Counted from the stretch's first letter, positions 17,709-26,897 are shown. The stretch: DNA of 64,000 bases from Pseudomonas leptonychotis (GCF_004920405.1 NZ_RFLV01000002.1:620001-684000); one strand, 5' to 3'. The notes: generated from the sequence alone by a model not told the origin. Numbers and translations: made by a program.

Positions 17709-18134
17709 TCAACCCTCAACAAAACAAAAATCACCCGCCAACACCGAGCGCAAGCGAGCTTTCAATGCAGCCACCTGCTCAACCGTATAGGCCTGCGTGG
17801 GATGCCGCCCCCATACGGGAGCAGGCCAAGACACATCATCACGACGGCGCACGATGACATGCATATGCAGTTGGCTCACCACATTTCCCAGGGTCGCCAC
17901 ATTCATCTTGTCTGCAGCAAAACAGTCCTTGAGCAGCTCAGCCAACCCCGTAGTTTCTCGCCAGAGCTGCAGCTGATCTGCTGCATCCAATTGAAATAAC
18001 TCACTGACATCCTCACGACGCGGAACCAGGATAAACCAGGGGTACTGCACATCATTCATCAACAGCAGACGGCATAACGGGTACTCACCCAAGCAGACAG
18101 TGTCCTGCTGCAACCGCGAATCCAAAACAAACAT
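17709..18134 (-). CDS. HIT-family hydrolase
   Basis: A 141-aa histidine-triad protein with the motif QLHMHVIVRR, a member of the nucleotide hydrolase/transferase superfamily. The substrate is unknown. Two ATGs are possible; AAAGG lies 8 bases from the second (18134, MFVLDSRL), which also matches the conserved N-terminus, so it was chosen over 18140. Confidence 0.9.
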   Translation of the reverse strand: MFVLDSRLQQDTVCLGEYPLCRLLLMNDVQYPWFILVPRREDVSELFQLDAADQLQLWRETTGLAELLKDCFAADKMNVATLGNVVSQLHMHVIVRRRDDVSWPAPVWGRHPTQAYTVEQVAALKARLRSVLAGDFCFVEG

Positions 18135-18879
18135 AACCATTACCTTTAAGACAGACCCGCCAACACAGTTTTAATAAACGCACAAACAACACAAACGCCA
18201 GCACCTGCGCACGAATCAAACGATTGGCGACCAATCAGAATCGAACCGAAAAACACTGGCCATACAGGATACGCCGAAGCAATAAACCCAGCACTCAGAT
18301 CAGCCCCACTCCCACGCACCAATAGACAGCACGCAGCAAGAGCACCTCACACACACGCACCAAAACTGTTCCCTTCGGTAATCCTCAAACAACCACACCT
18401 GGCTACACAGCAGTATTCATGTAAAAAAACAAGCGAAATGAAGCCACCGAAAACACCTTCCTCCCACCATAAAAATAGAAAAAAAACCTAAAAAAACACT
18501 TACCAGCCCGTACAACCCTTGAAATCCTCAAGGGTGTAGCCCGCTCGCGACTAAAAAATCTAGTTTTTGAAGTTTGTGCACGACTTTTGCTATGCAAACG
18601 ATGACGAATCGCACAGCACCGTTAGACTGCCTAGGCAATCAGCGAGCACGCGCAAGAATCCGTCAGCTTTAGCTTCAAGTACGCCAGCGGCATCTACAAA
18701 ATTGCGACATGAGTCATAAGCTTTTGCGACACAGCTGTGAAGAATTCGCGATGAATAGATTGCAACTATCGCCAACATAGGCAGCGTGCTATAAGTTATC
18801 GCCGACACAAAAAAAAAGAGTCGTCCATATAACAACCAGCCGGACGGCGCAACTTTTCTAAACCAAAGGAGCAATCACG
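18135..18879. other. Gene-free region upstream of oprD
   Basis: No convincing gene is seen. Up to about 18500 the + strand is strongly A/C-rich (low G and T), with several A-tracts (around 18421, 18477 and 18491). An inverted repeat, ACCCTTGA-aatcc-TCAAGGGT, lies at 18515-18535. The last 100 bases carry a possible oprD promoter and an A-rich leader. Short open frames on the - strand here have no SD and an improbable composition. Confidence 0.6.
18787..18795 (+). promoter_or_regulatory. Candidate extended -10 of oprD
   Basis: TGCTATAAG is an extended -10 about 85 bases upstream of the ATG. The -35 is weak. The leader would contain an uninterrupted A tract (18810-18818) resembling the A-rich sites bound by Hfq/Crc in Pseudomonas. 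Confidence 0.3.
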
Positions 18880-20163
18880 ATGCAAGTGATGAAGTGGAGC
18901 GTAATCGCACTCGCAGTAGCAGCGGGCAGCACCCAGATGGCATTTGCCTCAAGCCAGTCCGAATCCAAGGGCTTCCTTGAAGACAGTACCTTCAACATTT
19001 TCAACCGCATCCTGTACCAGAACCGTGACTTCAGAAATGGCGCGAGTAATGGCGCGAGCTCATCCGCCAATCCTGCTGGTTACCGTGAAGAAACTGGCCT
19101 GGGCATCCGCCTACTTGCAGAATCCGGCTTCACCCAAGGCACCGTAGGTGTAGGTGTAGACGCACACAGTCTGAGCAGCATCAAAATTGACGGCGGCCGT
19201 GGTCGCAATGGTACGGGTCAATTCGCAACAACCGACGATGGTCGTGGTGATGACACCCAGACTGAAGTTGGTGGCGCAATTAAGTTCCGTGTATCGGACA
19301 CCGTACTGAAGTACGGCAACCAGATGACCGGCAGCCCAGTCTTCGCAACTGACGACAGCCGTATCCTGCCAGAAGTCGCTACCGGTACTTTGCTGACCAG
19401 TAACGAAATCGAAGGCTTGGAGCTGACAGCCGGTCGCTTTACCGGTCTGAGCAGCCAAGTGCGCACTTCGCGTGACTCTCTAGGCCTCACCGAAGCCAAC
19501 ATCGTTGGTGCAAGCTACAGCTTCACCGATAATTTTAGCGGCGCAATCCACGCTTCCGACGTTGAAGATCACTTTAAGAAGCAGTACATCAACCTGAACT
19601 ATAACCTGCCTCTGGCAGAAGAACAGGCTCTGAACTTTGACCTGAACGGCTACAGAACTAACGATGACGGCCAGAAATTGTCTGGCGAAGTCGACAACAA
19701 AATCTGGAGCTTGGCTGCTGCCTACAGCTTCGGAGCACACACTGTAACGCTGGCCCACCAGCGCTCCTCGGGTGACACCGCTTATGCTTATGGCGTAGAC
19801 GGCGGCGGCACAATTTTCCTGGCTAACTCGGTACAGTTCTCCGACTTCGACCGCGCCGATGAAAATTCCTGGCAAGTTCGCTATGACTTGAACATGGCAT
19901 CTTACGGGATTCCAGGCCTGAGCTTCATGAGCCGCTATATCCGCGGTAATGGTATCGACACTGGTGTTGCGGGCGCTGACGAAGGCCAGGAACACGAATT
20001 TGACTTCGAAACCAAATACGTAATCCAAGAAGGTGCTGCAAAAGACCTTTCGTTCCGCGTACGTAGTGCGATCTGGCGCGCCAACAGCGCTATGAACGAC
20101 GCTTACAGCGCAGACGTGAACGATTTCCGTCTGATCGTTGAATACCCACTGAGCGTTCTGTAA
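18880..20163 (+). CDS. oprD: OprD-family outer-membrane porin
   Basis: OprD porins are 18-stranded beta-barrels that take up basic amino acids or other small carboxylates; in P. aeruginosa OprD itself also admits carbapenems. The 427-aa precursor has a signal peptide cleaved after AFA, the OprD-family start (KGFLEDSTFNIFNRILYQNRD), and alternating amphipathic strands to a C-terminal YPLSVL. Position between proS and the HIT gene matches OprD of P. aeruginosa. Several surface-loop regions look shorter, so the substrate may differ. SD is AAGGAG. Confidence 0.9.
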   Translation: MQVMKWSVIALAVAAGSTQMAFASSQSESKGFLEDSTFNIFNRILYQNRDFRNGASNGASSSANPAGYREETGLGIRLLAESGFTQGTVGVGVDAHSLSSIKIDGGRGRNGTGQFATTDDGRGDDTQTEVGGAIKFRVSDTVLKYGNQMTGSPVFATDDSRILPEVATGTLLTSNEIEGLELTAGRFTGLSSQVRTSRDSLGLTEANIVGASYSFTDNFSGAIHASDVEDHFKKQYINLNYNLPLAEEQALNFDLNGYRTNDDGQKLSGEVDNKIWSLAAAYSFGAHTVTLAHQRSSGDTAYAYGVDGGGTIFLANSVQFSDFDRADENSWQVRYDLNMASYGIPGLSFMSRYIRGNGIDTGVAGADEGQEHEFDFETKYVIQEGAAKDLSFRVRSAIWRANSAMNDAYSADVNDFRLIVEYPLSVL

Positions 20164-20187
20164 TTCAGACTGCTTAGCTGGTAAGGA

Positions 20188-20214
20188 AAGCCCGACTTAG
20201 GTCGGGCTTTTTTT
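20188..20214. terminator. Terminator after oprD
   Basis: AAAGCCCGAC-ttag-GTCGGGCTTT followed by T residues, 25 bases past the oprD stop. Confidence 0.92.
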
Positions 20215-20227
20215 GCCTGCTAAAAAC

Positions 20228-20644
20228 TTACAGTGGCAACGCATAAGTCCCCGTCACATGCGCCACCAGCTCTTCCTCATTGCCCTGCGAATAAACCGAA
20301 ACCTCGCAAACAGCCTGGCGACGGCTCAGCCGCAATATCCGCGCTTGAGCCAACAGATCAACTGGTTTGGGTTTAACCAGAAAATTGATATTCAAATTCG
20401 ACGTCACCGCCATCTCTACTCGCCCGAGACTGCCGAGTATCACCGCATACATCGCCGCGTCCGCTAGGGCCATAATGGTCGGCCCAGACAAGGTTCCGCC
20501 CGGGCGGACCAACTTATTGTGGAACGGCACCCGCGCCAGCGCTCCATTGGCATCCAGCCGATCGATACACAAGTTAATGTCTTCCGCCATCGGCAACCCT
20601 GCCCGAATCAGCGCCTGAACCTGCTCCGCCGTCAATATCGACAC
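20228..20644 (-). CDS. PaaI-type hot-dog thioesterase
   Basis: A 138-aa hot-dog-fold protein with the PaaI-type motif [28 protein letters not shown], likely hydrolysing acyl- or aryl-CoA esters; the substrate is unknown. The open frame runs far upstream into antisense of proS. The start was set at GTG 20644 because AGGAGG lies just before it and the protein then has the family length. It is divergent from proS. Confidence 0.85.
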   Translation of the reverse strand: MSILTAEQVQALIRAGLPMAEDINLCIDRLDANGALARVPFHNKLVRPGGTLSGPTIMALADAAMYAVILGSLGRVEMAVTSNLNINFLVKPKPVDLLAQARILRLSRRQAVCEVSVYSQGNEEELVAHVTGTYALPL

Positions 20645-20675
20645 ATCGCCTCCTTTAATAAGCACACACCAGCAT

Positions 20676-20706
20676 CCTGTACGCATCTGTACAGGCACCG
20701 TACAAT
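20676..20706 (+). promoter_or_regulatory. proS promoter region with palindrome
   Basis: TACAAT (20701-20706) is a likely -10 for proS. The -35 area is covered by a perfect palindrome, CCTGTAC-gcatct-GTACAGG (20676-20695). The CTG-N12-CAG spacing does not fit LexA. A repressor or activator site shared with the divergent thioesterase gene is possible. Confidence 0.4.
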
Positions 20707-20749
20707 GCGGGCCATTCAAAATCTCTTGCAACCGACAGAACAGCCAAAT

Positions 20750-22465
20750 ATGCGTACCAGCCAGTTCCTGCTCTCGACTCTCAAAGAAACCCCATCCGAT
20801 GCCACCGTCATCAGCCACCAGCTGATGCTGCGTGCCGGCATGATTCGCAAGCTGGCTTCTGGCCTCTACACCTGGCTGCCCATGGGCCTGCGCGTGTTGC
20901 GCAAGGTTGAGAAAGTCGTACGTGAGGAAATGAACGCTGCCGGCGCACTGGAAGTGCTGATGCCTGGTATTCAGCCTGCCGAACTGTGGCAAGAATCCGG
21001 CCGCTGGGAGCAATACGGCCCCGAGCTGCTGCGCATGAAAGATCGTCACGGTCGCGATTTTTGCGCAGGCCCGACTCACGAAGAAGTGATCACAGACCTG
21101 GCGCGCAACGAGCTAAATAGCTACAAGCAGCTGCCAATCAATCTGTATCAGATCCAAACCAAGTTCCGCGACGAAATCCGTCCGCGCTTTGGCTTGATGC
21201 GTGGCCGCGAGTTCATCATGAAGGATGCTTACTCCTTTCACGTCGACCAAGCGTCGTTGCAGCAGACCTATGACATCATGCATCAGGCCTATTGCAACGT
21301 ATTTACCCGCCTGGGCCTGAACTTCCGCCCTGTGCAGGCTGACACCGGCTCCATCGGCGGTACTGGCTCCCACGAATTCCACGTACTGGCCGATTCCGGC
21401 GAAGACGATATTGCCTTCAGCGACAGCTCCGATTACGCCGCCAATATCGAGAAAGCCGAAGCGGTTCCGCGCGAAAGCAGCCGTGGCGTGGCGACTGAAA
21501 GCATGCGCATGGTTGAAACCCCAGACACCAAGACTATCGACGCGCTGGTTCAAGGCTTTGGTCTGGCCATCGAAAAAACCATCAAGACCCTGATGGTGCA
21601 TGGCGCTAAAAAAGGCACCTTGGTGGCGTTGATCGTACGTGGCGACCACGAACTCAATGAGATCAAGGCCGCCAACCTTGAGCTGGTTGCCAGCCCGCTG
21701 GTGTTCGCCAACGAAGCCGAAATTCGCGCGGCCATCGGCGCAGGCCCTGGTTCGCTGGGCCCGGTTAATCTGCCGATTCCGTGCATCATCGACCGCTCGG
21801 TTGCCTTGATGAGCGACTTCGCCTCTGGCGCCAACATCGACGACAAGCACTATTTCGGCGTGAACTGGGAGCGCGATCTACCGCTGCCGGAAGTTGCTGA
21901 CCTGCGCAATGTGTTGGCCGGCGATCCAAGCCCGGACGGCAAAGGCACTCTGGAAATCAAGCGCGGCATCGAAGTCGGGCATATCTTCCAACTCGGCACC
22001 AAGTACAGCGAAGCGCTGAACTGCCAGGTGCTCGGTGAGAACGGCAAGCCGGTAACTCTTGCCATGGGTTGCTATGGCATCGGTGTTTCCCGCGTAGTGG
22101 CAGCAGCCATCGAGCAGAACAATGATGAGCGTGGCATTCTCTGGAATGATGCTCTTGCGCCTTTCCATATCGCCCTGGTGCCGCTGCGTTACGAGACCGA
22201 GGCGGTGCGCGAAGCCACCGACAAGCTGTATGCCGAACTTACCGCTGCCGGTTTCGAAGTACTGCTCGATGACCGTGACAAAAAAACCAGCCCAGGCATC
22301 AAATTCGCGGACATGGAACTGATCGGCATCCCGCATCGCATCGTCGTCAGCGATCGCGGCCTGGCCGAAGGTAACCTGGAATACAAGAGCCGCAAGGAAA
22401 CCGAAGCCCAGGCCGTGCCCGTGGCCGACATTCTGAGCTTTGTCCAGGCCCGCATAAGCCACTGA
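20750..22465 (+). CDS. proS: Prolyl-tRNA synthetase
   Basis: This class II synthetase of 571 aa is the bacterial type with an editing (INS) domain inserted between motifs 2 and 3. Visible are motif 1 to 2 ([41 protein letters not shown]), the editing domain around residues 225-400, and motif 3 with GCYGIGVSR, followed by the anticodon-binding domain. The ATG at 20750 gives [15 protein letters not shown], the standard N-terminus; a longer open frame upstream is antisense to the thioesterase gene. Confidence 0.98.
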   Translation: MRTSQFLLSTLKETPSDATVISHQLMLRAGMIRKLASGLYTWLPMGLRVLRKVEKVVREEMNAAGALEVLMPGIQPAELWQESGRWEQYGPELLRMKDRHGRDFCAGPTHEEVITDLARNELNSYKQLPINLYQIQTKFRDEIRPRFGLMRGREFIMKDAYSFHVDQASLQQTYDIMHQAYCNVFTRLGLNFRPVQADTGSIGGTGSHEFHVLADSGEDDIAFSDSSDYAANIEKAEAVPRESSRGVATESMRMVETPDTKTIDALVQGFGLAIEKTIKTLMVHGAKKGTLVALIVRGDHELNEIKAANLELVASPLVFANEAEIRAAIGAGPGSLGPVNLPIPCIIDRSVALMSDFASGANIDDKHYFGVNWERDLPLPEVADLRNVLAGDPSPDGKGTLEIKRGIEVGHIFQLGTKYSEALNCQVLGENGKPVTLAMGCYGIGVSRVVAAAIEQNNDERGILWNDALAPFHIALVPLRYETEAVREATDKLYAELTAAGFEVLLDDRDKKTSPGIKFADMELIGIPHRIVVSDRGLAEGNLEYKSRKETEAQAVPVADILSFVQARISH

Positions 22466-22491
22466 TCTCAGCCCTTTCAGCAAGAGTCGTC

Positions 22492-23445
22492 ATGTTCAAG
22501 CGAAACACCCTCAGCCTCATCGCCACCCTTGTGGGTGGCTCTCTGCTTCTCAGCGGTTGCGCCAACCAGTTGCCGCAACGCAGCGAGCATGAGGAGCGCG
22601 TCGAGCGCAAATTGCTCGACCACAGTCTGCAGATTGATGTCGGCGAACCACGCGTACTGGAGTTGCCACAACGTCGTGTGCGTGTGCATGAACAGAAGGC
22701 TTTCGAGGTCACCGCGTTTGATGTGACGCGCCGCTATGACCGCTACACCCCCTACCAACCCTGGCGCGAGTTGTATGAAGTGCCACTGGGGGCATTAGCG
22801 GTAGTCGGTGGCATCGGCGCCAACGCACTCAACGTGGTACTGCTCGGCAGCCTGCCTGATACCGTGACCAAGGACTGGATCAGTTACGGTTTTGCTGGAC
22901 TCAACCCAGCGATGAACGTCGAATCCAACGGTCGCTCGCAGCAGAACCTCGCCAGCCTTGAGGAACGCCGTCAGGATGCGCGCATGGAGTATTCCAGCCT
23001 GCCGTGGGCCGAGCGCCCGGTACTGGTTAAAGCCGGCGAGCAGAACCATGAACTGCTCACCGACCGTAACGGCATCCTGCGCCTGAACCTGCTCGACAGC
23101 CCGTTTGCCGAAGAGGATGTCACGCGCATCAGCACGCTGCTGCTGACGGTTGAAGACGAACAGGGCTCTGCCCGTGCCGATGCCTCCCTACTGGTCAGCC
23201 GCACCCTACGCGGCAAGCTGCAGGAAGCTCACAGACTGATTTACGACGATCTTGAAGATGACGACGTTGCCCAGTGGGTACACCGGGTCAAACGCCTGTC
23301 TGAGCTGGGTCTCGAAGAGGAAGCTAGCGAGCTGGAACAAAGCCTGATCGAACTGACCCGCAATGATCCGGAATTGCAGAAGATATTCCTGCTGGCTCTG
23401 ACCAAGGACGCCGGCCGCCTGGTTGCCGACCCTGGCAACGATTAA
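22492..23445 (+). CDS. Conserved lipoprotein of unknown function
   Basis: A 317-aa predicted lipoprotein: the signal peptide ends LLLSGC with lipidated Cys23. The first half includes a charged segment and a short hydrophobic stretch (LGALAVVGGIGANALNVVLLG), and the C-terminal part is acidic and helical. I do not recognise a catalytic motif. It starts 26 bases after proS and 7 bases before the transglycosylase start, so the three genes may be co-transcribed. A role in the envelope is inferred from the lipobox only. Confidence 0.85.
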   Translation: MFKRNTLSLIATLVGGSLLLSGCANQLPQRSEHEERVERKLLDHSLQIDVGEPRVLELPQRRVRVHEQKAFEVTAFDVTRRYDRYTPYQPWRELYEVPLGALAVVGGIGANALNVVLLGSLPDTVTKDWISYGFAGLNPAMNVESNGRSQQNLASLEERRQDARMEYSSLPWAERPVLVKAGEQNHELLTDRNGILRLNLLDSPFAEEDVTRISTLLLTVEDEQGSARADASLLVSRTLRGKLQEAHRLIYDDLEDDDVAQWVHRVKRLSELGLEEEASELEQSLIELTRNDPELQKIFLLALTKDAGRLVADPGND

Positions 23446-23452
23446 CACGGGC

Positions 23453-24025
23453 ATGTTGCCGCGCTTAATCTGCGCCCTCCTCGGCCTGCTGCTATGTGCG
23501 ATGACGTATGCCGACGTGCGCCAGGCACCGGAACCTGAATTGCGCACGCTGCTGCAGCAGACCGTCGCCCAGGCCGACAGCTTTCAGGATCGCTTCGAGG
23601 CCGAAGTCTGGCTGCTGGATATGTCCACCCGCATGCGCCGCTATATACCGCATGAAGAAGAGCGCCTGAGCCTGCTCAGGCTCGTGCATCGCGAAGCCAG
23701 CAAAGCCAGCTTGCGCCCCGATCTGGTGATCGCGCTGATTCATGCCGAAAGCCATTTTGATCGTTTTGCCATCTCCTCAGTCGGTGCCCAAGGCATGATG
23801 CAGGTAATGCCATTCTGGAAAGCCGAACTGGGCCGCCCACAGGACAACCTCACTGACAACGCCACTAACCTGCGCTACGGCTGCACCATACTCAGCTTCT
23901 ATCTGCGCAAAGAAAACGGCGATCTAAACCGGGCGCTGGCACGCTATAACGGCAGCCTCGGCAAGCTCACCTACTCGTCCAAGGTGGTCGGATTCTGGCA
24001 CGACTTCTGGTACGTCAAACCGTAG
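23453..24025 (+). CDS. Lytic transglycosylase (SLT-type)
   Basis: A 190-aa exported muramidase-like enzyme that cleaves peptidoglycan by forming 1,6-anhydroMurNAc. A signal peptide (LLGLLLCAMTYA-DVR) precedes an SLT domain with catalytic Glu in IHAESHFDRFAISSVGAQGMMQVMP and the later ALARYNGS motif. The start at 23453 follows the lipoprotein gene by 7 bases. The stop codon TAG is part of an inserted dispersed repeat, so the native C-terminus may have been longer. Confidence 0.88.
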   Translation: MLPRLICALLGLLLCAMTYADVRQAPEPELRTLLQQTVAQADSFQDRFEAEVWLLDMSTRMRRYIPHEEERLSLLRLVHREASKASLRPDLVIALIHAESHFDRFAISSVGAQGMMQVMPFWKAELGRPQDNLTDNATNLRYGCTILSFYLRKENGDLNRALARYNGSLGKLTYSSKVVGFWHDFWYVKP

Positions 24026-24133
24026 GATGGGTTAGCGGCTCGGAGTACAAGGCACAAGCACAACGGGAAACCCTATGCGCCGCGTAACCCATGAACGACT
24101 CAGATGGGTATCGCTGCGCTCAACCCATCCAAG
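24022..24133. repeat. Inverted-repeat-bounded dispersed element overlapping a gene end
   Basis: The ends are GGATGGGTTAGCG on the left and CGCTCAACCCATCC on the right, inverted relative to each other. The inside contains further AACCCAT/ATGGGT copies (around 24086-24110). No gene lies inside. The left end supplies the stop codon of the transglycosylase gene and the right end lies 14-17 bases from the end of acyP. Confidence 0.6.
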
Positions 24134-24146
24134 GGGCTGAGTAGAT

Positions 24147-24422
24147 TTAGCGCCGCACGATAAATCCAGCAATCCCCTGCAGCGCCTGGTCCTGGAGTTC
24201 CAGCACAGCCACCTCAGCAGCTTCAGGCCCCTGTTGCAACCAGTCTGCCAGCTCGGCCACAGCCGCTTCATCACCCTCGAACAGCACCTCGACACGACCG
24301 TCTTCCAGATTGCGCACCCAACCATCGAGTTCGAGACGCTCGGCCTGCTCTGCAGTCGCCTGACGAAAGTGCACGCCCTGAACCCGACCGCTGATATAGC
24401 CATGTTTACAGATATGCGCCAT
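24147..24422 (-). CDS. acyP: Acylphosphatase
   Basis: A 91-aa enzyme that hydrolyses carboxyl-phosphate bonds such as those of acetyl or carbamoyl phosphate. Both signatures are present: GRVQGVHFRQAT with the catalytic Arg, and GWVRNLEDGRVEV with the catalytic Asn. It lies 4 bases after the TlpA-like gene on the same strand. Confidence 0.95.
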   Translation of the reverse strand: MAHICKHGYISGRVQGVHFRQATAEQAERLELDGWVRNLEDGRVEVLFEGDEAAVAELADWLQQGPEAAEVAVLELQDQALQGIAGFIVRR

Positions 24423-24426
24423 GGTA

Positions 24427-24906
24427 TTAGCCCTCGGCCTTGAGTTCCGTTAGGCGGACAGTCAAACCGGCGGCCGTCTGCTCACCCAGCAAGCGCTCAC
24501 GCATACGGCCCTGATCGTCGACGATATAGGTCACGGGTAACACCTCAGCACGCGGTAACTGGTAACGCTCGGCAGGATCTTTAGCCAGGACGGTAAAGGC
24601 GATGCCCATGTCTTGCGCCGCTTGATTGAGTTTCTCGCCTTGTAGCGCATCGAAATTCACGCCCAATACCTGCACGGATTGCTCACTGAGCTGCGCGGCC
24701 AATGTATTGAGCTCCGGAATTTCGGTGCGGCAAGGTGCGCACCACTGTGCCCAGTAATTAATTACTAACCACTGGCCTTCCAGGCGCTCAACCGCTACCT
24801 TTCGTCCATATTGATCCACGCCTATGTCTTCAGCACAACCGGCCAGAATCAGACCTATGCCTACACCCGCAACAGCACGAATGACCGCCTGGAAACGCAT
24901 TCCCAT
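24427..24906 (-). CDS. TlpA/ResA-like thioredoxin lipoprotein
   Basis: A 159-aa predicted lipoprotein (lipobox LILAGC, Cys24) with a thioredoxin fold and active site WCAPC (Cys56/Cys59), followed by the cis-Pro region VLPVTYIVD. It should work as a membrane-attached thiol-disulfide reductase in the periplasm. GGGAG 7 bases before the ATG at 24906 fixes the start. It is divergent from the PilZ gene with only 30 bases between start codons, so promoters must overlap coding sequence. Confidence 0.92.
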   Translation of the reverse strand: MGMRFQAVIRAVAGVGIGLILAGCAEDIGVDQYGRKVAVERLEGQWLVINYWAQWCAPCRTEIPELNTLAAQLSEQSVQVLGVNFDALQGEKLNQAAQDMGIAFTVLAKDPAERYQLPRAEVLPVTYIVDDQGRMRERLLGEQTAAGLTVRLTELKAEG

Positions 24907-24936
24907 GCACTCGCTCCCTGATTCCATAAGGTTGAT

Positions 24937-26346
24937 ATGACATTAGATGCCTTGCGCCTGGAAGTGCCAGACATCCTCGAAACCGAGGTCGCGCCACTGG
25001 CCGACCTCAACGAGCAACTGACACAAGCGCGCCTGCAATCGCCGGAGGCGGCATTGCAGCAAGTGCTCAGCCTGCTTTTCAGTCTTAACCGTAGCGCCAT
25101 GACCTTACTCGAAAGGCAGCGCGCACTGCAAAGCTTCAGTGACCATTACCGCCACTACAGCAAGGCCTATCAAGGCGAACATCCACCCACGGCATTGTTC
25201 GTGCATTTATGCGATGAACTGGCCATAGGCTTCAAACGTCTGCTCCTGCAAATCCTGCAAGGGCGTCAGCCATCACGCCCACACCTGGCCTGGTGCTTGT
25301 ACATGGCCCAGCACTTTCTCGCGCAGAGCCTGCTGCGCCACTATCAGCTGTATCAAGAGCCGCCCTCAAGTCTGTGGCGCGATAGCCATCTGCTGTACTG
25401 GATTGGCGAACATCAAGACTGCCTGGACGAGCCAATCGCCGCTGCGTTTATCCCGCAGCCGGCAAACACGTTACGCGGCCTCTACCAACAGATGCTCCTG
25501 CTGGCACTGAGTAACCCATTCCACCTGGCTGACGGTGAATGCGCCCTGCTGTTCGGAGCACTCTCACCGCTGGCCGACCTGGCGCGCTTGCTGCCTTGGG
25601 ATGAAGATGACGAGGTCGAAGGACCGACCATCGATCTCACTGAGGCTCAACCCTGCCTAAGTTATGCCCAAACCTCAGAAGGTGGGCCTGATTACTTACG
25701 CCGCTTTGAGCTAGGCGCTCTGCTGGTCGCCCTGCATGAGCCAGCACCACTACAAAGTAAGGCACAACGCCAGGTACTCGAGCGTGTGCAACAGCATTGG
25801 CTGGGCCGCCAACAGCGTCGCCACACCCGAGCGGACCATAGCTCCGAATGCAATTTAATCGTCGGGCTGCCCGGTATCCATGCGCAGTTGCTGGAACAGC
25901 GGCCGCTGCGTACCAGCGCCCAGATGCTGGATGCCAGCGCAGGCGGCGCACGCTTGTTATGCAATGCCGATCAAGCCGCGCAACTGTCGGTAGGCCAGCT
26001 TGTGCTATTGATCACCGGCAGCGACACGCCGACCCTGGCCCTGGTGCGTTGGCGCCACCTCAACAGCGAAGGCCTGCACCTCGGCCTGCGCTACCTGAAA
26101 GGCCTGCCGCGCCCAGTCTGGTTGCGGCGCGCGCCCAGCGCCCAGACCCACCCTGGCGTGCTACAAAGCACACCAGCGCCAGGTAATGGCTGGCACCATG
26201 GTTTGTGGCTGCCTAATGGACAGTTTGTTGAGGGGGAAAATGTCTGGCTACAACTGGCCAGCGCACACAACCAAGCAATCATGCCACTGCCGACTGCCAA
26301 TCTGCTTACCGCATCCGTCACTCGCTACCCGATGCAACTGGCCTAA
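24937..26346 (+). CDS. PilZ-domain protein with a long N-terminal region
   Basis: The 469-aa protein has about 285 residues of helical, Leu/Gln-rich sequence without recognised motif, then a PilZ domain with both c-di-GMP-binding motifs: RxxxR (R294-R298, RRHTR) and DxSxxG (D332-G337, DASAGG). About 80 further residues follow. PilZ domains are c-di-GMP receptors, so this is a likely effector; its output is unknown. There are no membrane segments. It starts 30 bases from the divergent TlpA-like gene, with AAGG before the ATG. Confidence 0.8.
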   Translation: MTLDALRLEVPDILETEVAPLADLNEQLTQARLQSPEAALQQVLSLLFSLNRSAMTLLERQRALQSFSDHYRHYSKAYQGEHPPTALFVHLCDELAIGFKRLLLQILQGRQPSRPHLAWCLYMAQHFLAQSLLRHYQLYQEPPSSLWRDSHLLYWIGEHQDCLDEPIAAAFIPQPANTLRGLYQQMLLLALSNPFHLADGECALLFGALSPLADLARLLPWDEDDEVEGPTIDLTEAQPCLSYAQTSEGGPDYLRRFELGALLVALHEPAPLQSKAQRQVLERVQQHWLGRQQRRHTRADHSSECNLIVGLPGIHAQLLEQRPLRTSAQMLDASAGGARLLCNADQAAQLSVGQLVLLITGSDTPTLALVRWRHLNSEGLHLGLRYLKGLPRPVWLRRAPSAQTHPGVLQSTPAPGNGWHHGLWLPNGQFVEGENVWLQLASAHNQAIMPLPTANLLTASVTRYPMQLA

Positions 26347-26430
26347 GCCTTTTTGCCGATACGCTAAAACTGCGAGAACGGTCACGCCGAACGTCGGCCG
26401 AGCGCACAGTTTCATCAGATGGCCCAAGCT

Positions 26431-26436
26431 TATAAT
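26431..26436 (+). promoter_or_regulatory. Candidate -10 (TATAAT)
   Basis: A perfect TATAAT about 50 bases upstream of the 130-aa gene. TTTCAT, 15 bp upstream, is a weak -35. Confidence 0.4.
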
Positions 26437-26485
26437 TCATCGCACTCACGCTTGATGCGATCTGTTACTAGCCTGGAATACACCC

Positions 26486-26878
26486 ATGACCCAAGCCCTC
26501 GATAAGTTAGTCGGCCCTGTGCCTTCTGCCATCGTTAATCTCGCCCGGTTACAGGTCACCCCGTACGAAGGGCGCGTTGCGGAATTCAACGTAGCCGCCT
26601 GGCTGCACTTGCCAGGGCTGGCCAATTTGCCGGTATCGCTGCTGATCAACTACCGCGATGGCAGCACACGCCGTGAGGTGATGGTCGACCATGGCAAAGT
26701 AAACCAGCACGGCAAGATTTTGCTTTCGAGCTTGGCCCGCCTTCCGGTGAAGCTAAAAATCGAAGAAATGCAGATACGTCTTCGTTCTGCCGTTCCAGCT
26801 ACCAGCCTGGTCGTCGAAGAATTATTTGTGCAGGCAGTCGAGTTATCACAAACCGATAGCCGCCAAGCACTGGCCTGA
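26486..26878 (+). CDS. Hypothetical protein, 130 aa
   Basis: Not recognised. Codon use and composition look like the neighbours, and a strong -10 lies upstream and a clear terminator downstream, so it is probably a real single-gene unit. There is no signal peptide or membrane helix. The sequence looks beta-rich with alternating hydrophobics (VSLLINYRDGSTRREVMVDHGK, VKLKIEEMQIRLRS). It follows the PilZ gene by 140 bases in the same orientation. Confidence 0.75.
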   Translation: MTQALDKLVGPVPSAIVNLARLQVTPYEGRVAEFNVAAWLHLPGLANLPVSLLINYRDGSTRREVMVDHGKVNQHGKILLSSLARLPVKLKIEEMQIRLRSAVPATSLVVEELFVQAVELSQTDSRQALA

Positions 26879-26897
26879 TAGCGCCAGACGGCTGCAC

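Noticed and set aside
18403..18874. Two open frames of 64 and 94 codons on the - strand upstream of oprD
   Set aside because: No SD, odd Phe/Ser-rich composition and no resemblance to known proteins; treated as non-coding.
20676..20695. LexA box in the proS promoter
   Set aside because: CTG and CAG are 12 bases apart instead of 10, so it does not fit LexA.
22492..24025. Secretion or conjugation apparatus (lipoprotein plus lytic transglycosylase)
   Set aside because: No other secretion or transfer genes are nearby, and both genes belong to a conserved envelope block after proS.
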